Shown: piece by piece, positions 1 to 11,800 of the stretch
Layout of the letters: the number at the start of each line of letters is the position of its first letter
Position numbering within the stretch: position 1 is the first letter of the stretch
Origin: Lichtheimia corymbifera B2541
Taxonomy: Eukaryota; Mucoromycota; Mucoromycetes; Mucorales; Lichtheimiaceae
Direction: 5' to 3'
NCBI GenBank assembly: GCA_000697475.1
Contig: JNEU01001108.1
Span: 62,001 to 126,000, forward strand
Length of the DNA stretch: 64,000 nt
Made by a program: the position numbers and the translations under genes
The notes under the pieces: generated by a model
Database searches by the model: none
What the model was told of the DNA's origin: nothing
Seen by the model: the letters and a program-made list of their open reading frames with translations, nothing else

Positions 1-2373
1 TTGTTATTTGATTATGAGATCAGTACAATCCCCGATAGTGGTATATGTGGTACAAATGTGGCACAATGACTTACCATCCACAATCATAAGCTTGGCATGG
101 ATATAAAGCTCCTCAGAAACAAAGTCCTTGTTCTTGAGTCCACCTTGCTCATCACCTTCCTCAGCAACACGGGTGTATTCGACTTCATCCTCAACGTCGT
201 TAGTGTAGCCATCGACACGAGCCAAAGCCTCTTCGACCGCCTTACGGCGGATCACATCATGGCTTCTCAAGCTGTAAAAGCCAATGTAGTCAGCAGGATC
301 GATATCAGCATCTTGCAATCTTTCCATGATACTCTTGCCACCACGGCAAATAGACATGTATTGATAGCTCATGACCATTCTATTTGATATTCAAGATTAG
401 TTTCATGTATTGCTGATCACGTAAAACGACTTTTACCTTGCGGTAGCAGCAGCGTCTGTGCTCAAATCTGCAGGGAAAGCAGGCATCAGCGGCATCAACA
501 CGATCACGCGGAAAGGTTCACGCTCCTCATGTGCACGGATGATACGCTTAACAATGGCATTGCCAATTTGGTTCTTGAGAACATAGTCCTCATCCTCTTC
601 GGTAGCAGTGACTATACACAAGGTCATTAATAAACGCTTATCATGCATATAACCACCCTCTTGAATACTCACTAAAGAATTGGTTTTCAATATAAACAAA
701 GTGCTCGGCGCTGAGAATAGATGAGACGTAGGCATTTTGGATCGAATGCTCGGTTTCATCAACACCCAAGCTCCATTCACCAACACTACGAAGCACTTGG
801 GTGCGGCAAGTGCCTTGAATATCACGCGTACCATGCATGAAGCGATGAGCTCTGTGTGCAGGATGATCATCATCCTCACCAGGGATACTGAAACGCTGAT
901 GATGACCGAAACCACCAAGGGCAGGCTTCAAAAAGAGCACACGCTCATCATCCATGTTCTTTTCATGCTTGATGTAGTTCCAGCGCTCACAGAAATGTCG
1001 GCTCACATCGAGAACCGGACCACCCAACTAAAAAAGAAACCCGGTGCTTAACGACGCGCTATTCCTTTGTTGCGTAACCTACCACACACACTTACCATAC
1101 AAAGCGAAATATCGTGCCATGGCATTCTGGGGGTAGTGGTCTTGTCAATCAAACGTCTATCCCAGTTTTCCACTGTTATGTATGTATGTGAGCTTATTTG
1201 TATTTCAGCATGCAATGTGTAAATATAAACATACCATCCTCGAAATCACGGACACGTGCATCATTGTAGTCTTGGCCTGAAATAGCAACATTTAACATAT
1301 ACATGTTCACACAGCAAAAGCACTACCAAGTTTACCTGGGAAAATCTCCATGCCAGTGCCATCGGTAAAGTCAGCCAAGCGATGGCTATGTGTATCCCAG
1401 CGACTAGAAAGATCGTCAATAAACCTGTTTCTAATACAAATCACCATCATTCATCCTACCCGTAGCAAAGATCAAGACCACCCAAGAATGCAATTTGGTT
1501 GTCAACAACAATGTACTTGTCGTGGTGAGACCAGAAAGCGTTTCTTCCCTTCAAGCTGAAATCAGGTGATCGTTGCACTATAAACACACACACACGCACA
1601 ATGAGCCCTCTATCCTTTAACAGTGCTTTGATCTTGATTGCCTTACCAACAATGTTTTCATGGAGGCCTTCCAAAACGTTCTTGGTGTGCTCACTGTTGA
1701 TGGTAAGAGCGAGTGACACTTCCTGAAATTTTCATGCAAACGAAAAGAGGCATCAGCCAAGCCTTGCACTACCCTGCTGTATGACCACCACCTTTTGTGT
1801 TTTACATTACCTTGTACACGACGACAAAGATCTTGACACCTTCCTCGGCCTTACGCTTGAGCAACTCATCAATACGATACCCAGGGTACTTGGCAGGAGG
1901 TCTGCGGAGATACTATTATACATACACATCCAAAGAGGATGAGCAAAAAGGAACCTGCAAATGAGCCTGTTACTGTATAACGTTACCAACTCGGGAGACT
2001 AAAGGCACCAATCCCGAAAAAAGATGTTAGCGTGTGCATGCATGTGCCTACGTACGTGTCTTTGACGTGGAGAACTTACCAACCACCAATCCTCGATGAA
2101 AATGACATGACGAGCATTTTCAAGAGCTTCGGAGACAGCCCTTTGTTTTTTTTAAAAAAAAAAGATGTTAGCAAACGCTCTATGTCTGTATGATGCTATA
2201 AGACTTTACCAGAAATAATCATGGCCATCAATAAAGAACTTTACTTTGGCATCATGACGTACAGGAGCAAAAGATCCATGACGATGATAAGTTTGGCTAA
2301 GCTCTTCTTCACGTTGCTCTTCTTCGTCGTCGCCTTCAAAGAGGTCTTGGACAAGGTTGACAAAAAAAGACAT
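1..2373 (-). CDS. Phospholipase D, short form (3' end outside window)
   Basis: HKD-family phospholipase D, which hydrolyses phosphatidylcholine to phosphatidic acid and choline at membranes. Both catalytic motifs are visible: HHDKYIVVD near 1490-1520 and HAKLMIVDG near 75-110, along with the family segments WWLSPELYLRRP and YIENQFF. The chosen start (MSFFVNLVQ, 2373) gives only about 55 residues before the catalytic core, so the PX and PH domains of yeast Spo14 and animal PLD1 are absent. An in-frame ATG lies 39 bp further upstream. About ten short introns interrupt it; exons 1-4 read as 2373-2210, 2140-2080, 1998-1987 (only 12 nt) and 1912-1811. The last visible exon ends with a GTAAGT donor at about position 73, so the C-terminus lies left of the window. 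Family assignment is firm; the substrate is inferred from the family. Confidence 0.9.
1987..1998 (-). other. 12-nt microexon in the phospholipase D gene
   Basis: Four codons (Ser-Pro-Glu-Leu) sit between a TAG acceptor and a GTAACG donor on the minus strand. They join in phase 0 to the exon ending in IEDWWL (2080) and the exon starting YLRRPP (1912). Together they restore the conserved PLD segment WWLSPELYLRRP, which is why the tiny exon is believed. Confidence 0.8.
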
Positions 2374-2969
2374 GTTGAGTGGGAAAAGAAAGGGGGTTGA
2401 GGATGCCACCATCTTTTTCGTCTCGTCTTGATGCTCTTATAGCCAATCCCCGATATTCTGCCGTGTAACAGCCTGTGGTACAGAAGAGCATCTCGTCGTC
2501 CTTGACCTGATTGTGCGAGCATGCACACAATATGAGGCCCTAAATTGACGCGCGTACCTTTGTTGGTCAAGAAAAAAATGACGCTACTACTGTGGCGGAT
2601 GTTCTTAGGCATCAGCCTCATATATCGGGCCGTGTGCTTCTTTCTTTTTTCGGTCACCTAACCGTCAACCTTTGTTGCACGGTGTTCTTTCAGCAGCCCT
2701 GCTTTTCTTATCGCTGATTGTATTGTCGTTTCTTGGCAAACGCGTAACCAAGGCGACCGTTTCTATGGGTCAAAACCTGTGGCTACAGTAGTTGTATAGT
2801 GCCATATGTCTTTCCATAACCATAAAGCATAAAGCTAGCATAATCCATCTCGACCATTTACATAACCGATAAGCAGCTACAATGCAATAAACCGATTTTA
2901 ATACATAGACACATAATGTTTTTCTAATCATAGAAGGTATACATATATTACAGGGCATCAAGCAGCACG
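2374..2969. other. Intergenic: PLD upstream region and P450 3' flank
   Basis: About 600 bp between two minus-strand genes. The part next to 2373 should hold the PLD promoter and leader; the part next to 2970 should hold the P450 3' UTR. No further gene could be supported. Confidence 0.5.
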
Positions 2970-4882
2970 CTAGATGAGAGCATCAGCTCTAGGAAGGAAG
3001 CGTACATGGAAGTGTGGCGGGAGAATGATAATACCGCCGTCACGTGGTGCATCCAAATCCGGCATCACAGGCTTGCCCTGATCATCGAGTGCTGGCTCCA
3101 AGGTGCATCGAGCAAATATACGCACCAAAACGTTAAACATTTCCACCTCGGACTATACGCAATATGTATGAGTCTATGTAATGCAATGCATCCATACATA
3201 TAGATCTGCGGCTGCTTACCAAATGAATACCAGGGCACACTCGTCGACCAAAGCCAAATGTAAAATGATCACGCTCTCCATGTTTACAATTGGCAGAAGC
3301 TGCCATTGTCTTTTCATCTCCGAAGAACCGTTCAGGAATAAACTTGTCAGCATCAGGGTAGACTTCATTATCGCTGTGGATGGCGTAAATTACGGGGTAA
3401 ACGACGGATCCTTTTGGGAAAACATAGCCATGCGACTCAACTAGATTGACAATGACGCATGTTAATCATCACACTTTCCCATTCCTTGATCAGCATAACC
3501 CTTACTATCTTTGTCAATCTTGTGGAAAAACACAAAATGGGTGGTAGGTCGATAACGCATGCATTCTTTTTGGACGGCGTTAAAGTATGGCAGGTCTAAT
3601 CGTTCCGAAAACACTGGGTATCTCTTATGCTTGCTGATAAAGGCATCCACTTCATGGGATAACCGCTTGCATACATCGGGGTAGTGCACAAGGATAGCAA
3701 GCATCCATCCAAGTGTGGCAGCAGTTGTATCTGTACCTCCGATAATCAAGTCACCTAGATACCGAGATAATGAAATCAGCAATGTATGGTACATTCTTTG
3801 TTACAAGTAACACTTACATGCCGTGACCATAATATCATCGTCATCAAGGTCATATTTTCCTTTGTCTTCAACCAATCGCTTAACTAAACAATCACGTTCT
3901 CCTTGGGCGGCATTGTTGATCAAGGGGTTGAATAATGGATCTCTTCTTTCTTTGACAAATCTTTCAAACGTATTGTTACGTCCAAGGAGCGTATCCACAA
4001 ATGAGAGTGCTGGGAAAATAGAACCAACATCATGATAAGGACCGCCGAGCAAAAGGACTTCATTGATAAAGCTATCCATCTTTTGAAAGAGTGGATCCTC
4101 TTCTGATGTTACTCGGGTGCCAAAACATGTATCCAACAAGTAGTTAAGGGACACCTTTCTCAAGGGCTGCTCGAGCTCAATGCCTTGTGAAACACCACCC
4201 TTTCGTAACAGCTCATCCACCAGGATGTCGGCCTCGGCCAAGTGTACGTTGCTATACTCGTTTACCATTTTGGGCGACAGGATAGTAAGGGCTGCAATGT
4301 ATATTACTCAGAACATAGTTCATGCGTTTTCCTGCCAATTCCGACCTACCTGCCGATCTTGCATTTTTCCACTTTTTGTTGGCGTCCGAAAGGAGAATAC
4401 CTCTAAGAACGCAAGTCGTTAACAAGATAATTTAGCCTTGCATACCCACTCCTTACTTTTTGTTAAGTGCATAGTATCCGGAAGCATAGTTGAAAAATGG
4501 TCTGCTGGATGCGACCGCACCATTACGCACCAAGACATCTTGGATGATATCCAAGTTGCTCACAAGGATCCATTCTTGCGCACCCAAGTTGACTCGCAAT
4601 ACAGGTCCATGTTCAATAAGCCATTTCTTGAATGTAAAGGCTGGCATGCTAGTATCGAGGGAAAGGATGTGCCCTGTGGTTTTGGTTACTTAGTCTGCAC
4701 ATGTGAGTGTAGCGTATAGACAACAACATACCGAAAAATGGCAAGCGGCCAGGGGCCGTGGGGATGTTGTCTTTGGAACCCTTTGCGTTACTGCTAGTCT
4801 TGATAGCATAAAGAAGCGCACTTGCTGTGGCAATAGTGGCTGCTGCAATCTTCCATTCACGAGACAAAGAGCGTAGATCCAT
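2970..4882 (-). CDS. Cytochrome P450 monooxygenase
   Basis: Membrane-anchored microsomal haem monooxygenase of about 515 residues. The N-terminus (MDLRSLSREWK, start 4882) leads into a hydrophobic anchor (IAAATIATASALLYAI) and a proline-rich hinge. The I-helix oxygen-activation motif GGTDTTAA is near 3740, an ExxR-type segment (KECMRYR) near 3560, and the haem-binding loop FGFGRRVCPG near 3230-3265, with the Cys that ligates iron. The end (FLPRADALI, stop 2970) was found after a short intron behind the haem loop. At least six short introns are present. The substrate and CYP subfamily cannot be told from sequence; Mucorales carry many such P450s. It has no cluster-type neighbours, so a secondary-metabolite role is not supported. 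Confidence 0.93.
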
Positions 4883-5250
4883 TTTTGGTGGTGGGAGAAA
4901 ATGAGAAAGAAAGAGTATATGGGATATGAGAAAACGAGATGGCAATAAAAGGTATCGATAGGGAGAAAAAGAAGCGAATGAGAATTCGAGAAAAAAGTGA
5001 TGGGCAATAAATGGGTGTACAAGAAAATGGTAGCACAATATGTGTTTGCATGCGAACCCTGGATTCACGTTTTCCCCCCTTGTGCACAGTCCACCTCAGC
5101 CCCGGATACCTTGCTCCGTTTCCGGTCCAAGAAACTTACCCAATGAATAGTCTTATCGATCATCCCCCAATGCTGAGGATCGACATTGTATATTGCTGCT
5201 CTTAATTATTTATCTTATTGACGAATAAACAACAGTGGTTGTTGGCGTGT
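4883..5250 (-). promoter_or_regulatory. P450 upstream region
   Basis: Purine-rich on the plus strand (pyrimidine-rich as a P450 leader) just upstream of 4882, the type of leader seen before several genes in this window. No specific operator recognised. Confidence 0.35.
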
Positions 5251-8200
5251 AACACCATTACACGATAAAATGCTGTGTGACACCAGCAGCATACGTGTTG
5301 CTAATGGCAGCACAGTCGAACCATATTCCTGGGAGATCATTGGTTGATCTATTTTGTCCTAGATGATGATCAACATCTAGAACAAACATGTCATTAAGGC
5401 GAGTGGAACCTCTGTATACGGTCATTTCAAAGGCAAGCAACTCAACTTTAGCCAAAAATTTGTTAAAGCAAAGGGACGCTCTTAGAAGCGTTGTCTGTGC
5501 TGCAATTGCCATCATACATCGTACGACTTTTGCGTAGTTTTCAAACACCTACCATGTGCTATTTAGGACAGGGAAAGCAGAAAAGAGAAAAGGCAAGTGG
5601 CATGCATTTAAGAAAAGGGGTCTGCATATTGGTTTGCTCGTCATCAAGCCACTTTCAGCCATAAGTCTACAGTTTTGTAGAGTGAACGTGATTGATACCA
5701 CCAGCATCTTAGCAAGCCCACACACAAGCTTTAGTGTTTAGAACACTATCATGGCGGATTTGTATGATATTTTTGGATCTCTTTTTTCACATGCCCGCCT
5801 TTAGTGCAACCGGCCCACACCTTTTTATATGATACCACGGACCCTAATCCTCGGATCACATTGGCTCTTTAACAACTCTGAGGACACCTTCCATTACAAA
5901 ATCTTGAACCGACATCTTATGGTTGCTTGTCACCTATGGAGAGCACCTTAACATTGGCTCTTTGGATGTGTGTCATGATTCTAACCTTTGCATGTTGGTT
6001 TCTTGGTCGAGTAGTAAAGCCACGTAAACAGTTCTAATGTGCGCATCAGCTCAACCGTTTACGTTCCTTGGATACGACCATCATATGATAGCGCTGACTA
6101 CAAAGTAATGGCTTCTTCTGGGGTCATCGCTACCGTGAATTTTCAAGCTCACTGTATCTGCATGTTGATTCGGTGTGTCCGATTGACTGGGGGTATTTCT
6201 ATTGCTCTATTGTCCGACTATGCATTACTGAACCTTGAAGCGGAGGTGATGACTAGTTATTCTCCACCAACACAGAGTGGTTGAAATGCATCACCTATGA
6301 CGAAAAATAGCATATGATATTATATGCCTTTTATTTCTTGAATGCAGCCAGAGGAAATAGTTTTGGAGAATGTGCCGAGGTCAAATGAATGATAATGTGT
6401 ACACCACGATGATAATAAAAAAAGCTGAGGGGCCCATAATAATAAACATTATTACTTGTATCTTGGCGTAACAAGTCCCATCTTCGGAATGCTGGTAGGA
6501 CATGTGTTATCGGGAAGGTTGTCGGAATCAGGAACAAAGTTTGAGCACGGCCATATTCATTGCTAATAAACCTTCCCATTTCAATGCGGTAGTACATGCA
6601 TTCCAAGTTCGAGATGCTGCATCATCTTGTGCTTCTAAGTATAATTCTAAGCATCTATATCAGCTGTCTAGGAGTAATGGGGTATGTTGGTTTCGTTCCT
6701 AGCCGAGTCGTTAGGCTTGATGTGATAGACGAGTGGGAGAGATTATAGATTCAGCAGAGGCGACCTTGTTGTTAGTGGGGTTTTGTGACGATAGTGTGTA
6801 TTCATTATACCCATATGGGCGAAAACAAGCTCTGAAGCTTATCGTTTGCCGTGCTCGAAAATTAATTCAAGTACAACTTCGATAGATGAAGCTTAAAATG
6901 TCACACATACTCGGGAATAGGTGTTAGAAAGTGGCACACAGATACTAAAAATGTTCTTGTTTGCAAGATTGCTAGAGCCTAATAGCCAAGGGAATATCGC
7001 CATAGTAACACGGCTACCACAGAAAATAAGTGCTCAAGGTCTTCAAAGACTTAGGAACACAATGGTCATTCTTAAGCTGTCTGGATACATACGGTTGCCA
7101 TGGCAGTGAGGTGAGTAGAGTAGTAGTCGCGACGAAAAGAGGAGGACACTAGCCAATGTGTGTTCATTGTTCAAGCAAAAGGGAGCAGTGTTGGTATTAG
7201 TACGTTGTTGTGCGTGTATATGTTTATTGATATCGACGACTACCAGCTATCATTGATAATTTACGTAAGTAATTGGATGGATGATACCATCCAGAAAATG
7301 TTGATATGGGCCAGTGGTAGTATAACCATTGTAATTGAAGACAAAGCAAGGTCAGTCTGTACCAACTTGTTATATAACCTCTGCTTCTTTGTACTCGATT
7401 GCCTATGCATGTCATGTATCAGGATTTGACTCTCCTCCTGGAGCGAGCAATAAGGTGAAAAAGATGGCGGTATCAGGGTACTTTAAAATAAAGGGCTTAT
7501 CGTCGAACCAGCACAAAGTTAGTTTTCAAATACAATATGCTTTGATCTCTTTCATTTTGAGTGCAATCGACCAAGTAATATAGATGAAGGCGTATCCTTC
7601 AGCAATGTAAAAATAGGGAAGGCTGATATTAGCGAGGTAGCCAGTCAATGTGAGTGAAGGAAAAGGAAAAGCGTCATGCATTGATACGCGCCACTCCAAA
7701 TGCATTTTAAGCCCAAGACGTTGACTTGATTTGCTCCGCCCCCTCTCCCATCATAACGGTAGCATTCAATTTATGAGCATGGGATACAACCTTAGAACCT
7801 TTGGATAACGCATGGGTAATAATTATGCCATAAAACAAGCTCGTTTGGGTGCATAATCCATTTATTTCGCAATGACGCGGTAGCATCTAAAAGTTTTTAT
7901 TATTCCACAACAACGAGATCAGAAGCTCCTGACATGTCATTTGATCATCGCTTGTATAATAACCGGAAGGATGTGCTTTTGCATACATAACATGATTTCC
8001 TTTATGCGTACCACTTGTGACAGATCTCAAGTTTAGTAGCAAATCAGATGTATTATAGCTGGATGATGTATACTACAAGTCGCATGGAAAATGACAAGTT
8101 GTTAGGAGAGCATGATGATCGGTGTGACCAACACAAGTCAGGTACGAAAGAAACAATGGTGATCTCATGAATGACGTTTGATTGATGGGTGGCGTAACTC

Positions 8201-8440
8201 ATTAAAGTCATTGTGGCGTTGCAGACAAAAGGATAGATTAAGAAGCGCACATGGTATTATGGATTAAAAGCTCGGGCTTTGCTGCTTTCCGGGACCATTA
8301 AAGTTCACTGTGTCACCCAAAACGATGTAATAGAGAAAGGAGTAAAAGGAGATAGCATTGTATTGTGTTATTATTCCATACGTTTATAACGATAAAAAAG
8401 CTATTGAAATGATAAAGAGGAGTAAAAGGTAGATATTTAT
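5251..8440. other. Gene-free stretch, about 3.2 kb
   Basis: No coherent multi-exon gene could be assembled on either strand. The longest frames are under 100 codons and match no family I know. The one with the most protein-like composition is on the minus strand at 5258-5548; it continues upstream in the same frame after a single in-frame stop (to about 5740), which could be a decayed gene or element. No terminal repeats or RNA genes were found. Confidence 0.5.
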
Positions 8441-8833
8441 ATATAGCATAGCGAGACATGATGAATGGATGGGTCTAAGGCAGCAGTAATCAAGAACGGA
8501 TCACCCGCCAAGCCTGGAAGCTCATTTGAGGAACTCCGCAAGGTCCGGTGTCAAGTGAAAGCTCAACTTCAGTTACACCGCCCTTGGCTTTTTCCGTTGA
8601 AACTCGAGCTTCAGCCTCGTCGTCCTGTGTCCTGTTGTTTCTTTCTTTTCTTGAACGCACGCCCACACCTCATTAACGCTTCGTAACGCCCTCAATTACT
8701 GTAAAGGTACTTGGAACACGGGGAGACACAGGGCTAATGCAACGTTCGTCTCGTGTGTAGACTGACATTATCATATTTTTAGCACGCATACTCGGCCTCG
8801 GTACTCGACAATTGAACCTACATTCTCGGCACC
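8441..8833 (+). promoter_or_regulatory. Myosin upstream region and leader
   Basis: The interval before the myosin start becomes richer in GC and in CT tracts (around 8620-8650). It contains a 73-codon frame at 8465-8686 that would be an upstream ORF if transcription starts early; nothing shows that it is translated. Confidence 0.35.
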
Positions 8834-11800
8834 ATGGCCTCTGCAACTCTATCCGACCATGTCACTCAGGCATTGGACGTGTACACAAAAGGAACCAAGG
8901 CGTGGTTTGAAGATGACCAAGACGCTTGGGTGTCTGCATCGGTTGTCAGCAAGGAAGTTACCGATAGTTCAGTCAAGATTATCTTCCAAAACGATGAAGA
9001 CGAGACAAGAGTAAGCTTCTTTATTGGTGATGGTTGAAGAGGATCTATTGCTTATGGAGGGCGATGACTGTAATAGGAACACGTCTATGAATCGACTATC
9101 CAAAAGCTTGAGAAATCCCAGGGAAGCGATTTGCCTCCACTCAGGAACCCGCCAAAGATGGAAAACACGGATGATCTCACAAATCTGAGCTATCTCAATG
9201 AACCAGCTGGTAAAGTAGTTATTGAAAGGGTATGAATGGATGGTTGCTTATATACAATGTTATAGTGCTGAATACGATTCGTACACGTTACTCACAACGC
9301 AACATTTACACATACTCGGGCATCGTCTTGATTGCAACCAATCCTTTCGCTCGTGTTCCCTTGTACGAACCTGACATCATCCAACAATACTCGGGCCGTC
9401 GACGTGGAGAACTGGAACCTCACTTGTTTGCCATTGCTGAAGATGCTTATCGTTGCATGATCCGTGAAAAGACAAACCAAACTATCGTTGTCTCCGGTGA
9501 AAGGTATGGGACTTGGAAAAATGGCAAAAGGGATAACAGTGTTCTGATGCCCCTTTTTCAAATAGTGGTGCCGGAAAAACGGTCAGCGCAAAATACATTA
9601 TGCGTTACTTTGCAACAGCCGATGATCAAGAAACGGCGGGAAAGATAGCCAAAGACAATGCTGGCGGCATGACCGAGGTTGAAGAACAGATTCTGGGTAC
9701 GTGGTATATACACTCTAGCCTTTTTCTCTTTACATCATGGCTCATTTCTCGCTACGTGTTTAGCCACCAATCCTATTATGGAAGCCTTTGGTAACGCAAA
9801 GACCACTAGAAACGATAACAGTTCTCGATTCGGCAAATACATTGAGGTAAGCATCCTATCAGACTCTGGGTACGATCATCTTCATACTTATGTATATGAT
9901 ATGATAGATCCAATTCGACAAGGGATCCAACATTGTCGGTGCCAAAATCAGAACCTATCTTTTGGAACGATCTCGTCTTGTTTTTCAACCTGAAACTGAA
10001 CGCAATTACCACATCTTTTATCAGGTAGGATGGAAATTGAGGATATGAGGGATGGATGGAAAACATGGATATTCATTCTGTCATCATCATTGTTAGTTAT
10101 GTGCTGGTATCCCTGTGTCAGAGCGCAAAGAGTTTGAGCTTAAGGATTGGACCAAGTTTCATTATCTTAACCAAAGTGGTACCGGCACTGTGCCTGGCGT
10201 TGATGATGCCGAAGAATTCAAGCTTACCAAGGATTCGTTGGACAAGGTTGGCATTTCGCTCCAAAAGCAATGGCAGATTTTCCGCCTTCTTGCAGCATTA
10301 TTACACATGGGCAACATTGAAATTGGTGGTCGTAACGACGCTACGCTTGCTGATGATGAGCCTTCATTGCAAATTGCTACTCGATTGCTTGGTATCAAAG
10401 CATCCGAATTCCGTAAATGGATTGTCAAACGTCAAATCGTCACCCGATCCGACAAGATTGTCAAAAACTTGAACCCCGCTCAAGCACTTGTTGTTCGAGA
10501 TTCTGTCGCCAAGTACCTCTATGCCAACCTCTTTGACTGGCTCGTGGATGTCGTTAATGAGAGCTTGTCATGCAATGAAGAAGGTGCTGTCGAGTCATTC
10601 ATTGGTGTCCTGGATATCTATGGCTTTGAGCATTTCAAGAAAAACTCGTTCGAACAATTCTGTATCAATTATGCCAACGAGAAGCTTCAGCAGCAGGTGT
10701 GTGAACAAGCAGTGAAGGATAAAGGGATCATTGTGTTTGCTGACATGTCCATTTTAGTTCAACCAACATGTGTTCAAGCTTGAGCAAGATGTGAGTGCTT
10801 CCCCCCCTTAAAAGTATTCATTGTCATTGATACTAATTTTGATCTTTGTTACAGGAATACGTCAAGGAAAAGATTGATTGGCAATTCATTGATTTCAGTG
10901 ATAATCAGGGTTGTATTGAAATGATCGAAGCTCGTATGGGTATTCTGTCATTGTTGGATGAGGTAAGACAAAGAGCATACGAACGTAAAAGGGATAAACA
11001 TCTAATCTATCGCCCCTTTGTTAAATAGGAATCGCGATTGCCCTCTGGATCAGACCAAGGATTCTGCGACAAGCTCTTTGCAAACTTTTCCACGCCCAAC
11101 TACAAGAACTACTTTAAGAAACCACGCTTCTCAAACAGCGCCTTTACAGTGGTCCACTATGCGCATGAAGTTCAATACGAAGCTGAAGGATTTATTGAAA
11201 AGAACAAGGATACTGTGCCCGATGAGCACCTTACTTTGCTGCAAAGCGCTGATTCTGAATTCCTGGTTGAAATGCTACAAAGCGCAACAGCTGCTGCTGC
11301 TGCTGTCAGTGCTCCTGCACCCACTGTACGTTGCTTTTTCAAGCATATGAATCATTCGAATCTCACTCGTCTTTTTCTTGTAGTCCGGACCTAAGCGTAT
11401 GAATGCCAGTAAAAAGCCAACCTTGGGCTCCATTTTCAAGGTAATTTGGATGAATATGAGAAAGGATTCAATGACTCACATTGATATTTGGAACAGCATT
11501 CCTTGATCAGCTTAATGGAAACCATCGGGCAAACGAATGTGCACTATATCCGCTGTATCAAGCCAAATGAAGCCAAGGTTTCTTGGGTCTTTGATTCAAA
11601 CATGGTGCTTGCACAGCTGCGGGCATGTGGTGTTTTGGAAACGATCCGAATTAGTTGTGCCGGTTATCCTTCAAGGTGGACATTTGAGGACTTTGCTGAC
11701 AGGTTTGTATGCGTGGATGTGATGGTTTGGGTGTGGTTTCTCATTTTTACATCGTTCCTAGATATTACTTGTTGGTCAGCTCCGAGTATTGGGATCCAAA

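Noticed and set aside
8465..8686. 73-codon frame before the myosin gene
   Set aside because: Could be an upstream ORF, but there is no evidence of translation and no family match.
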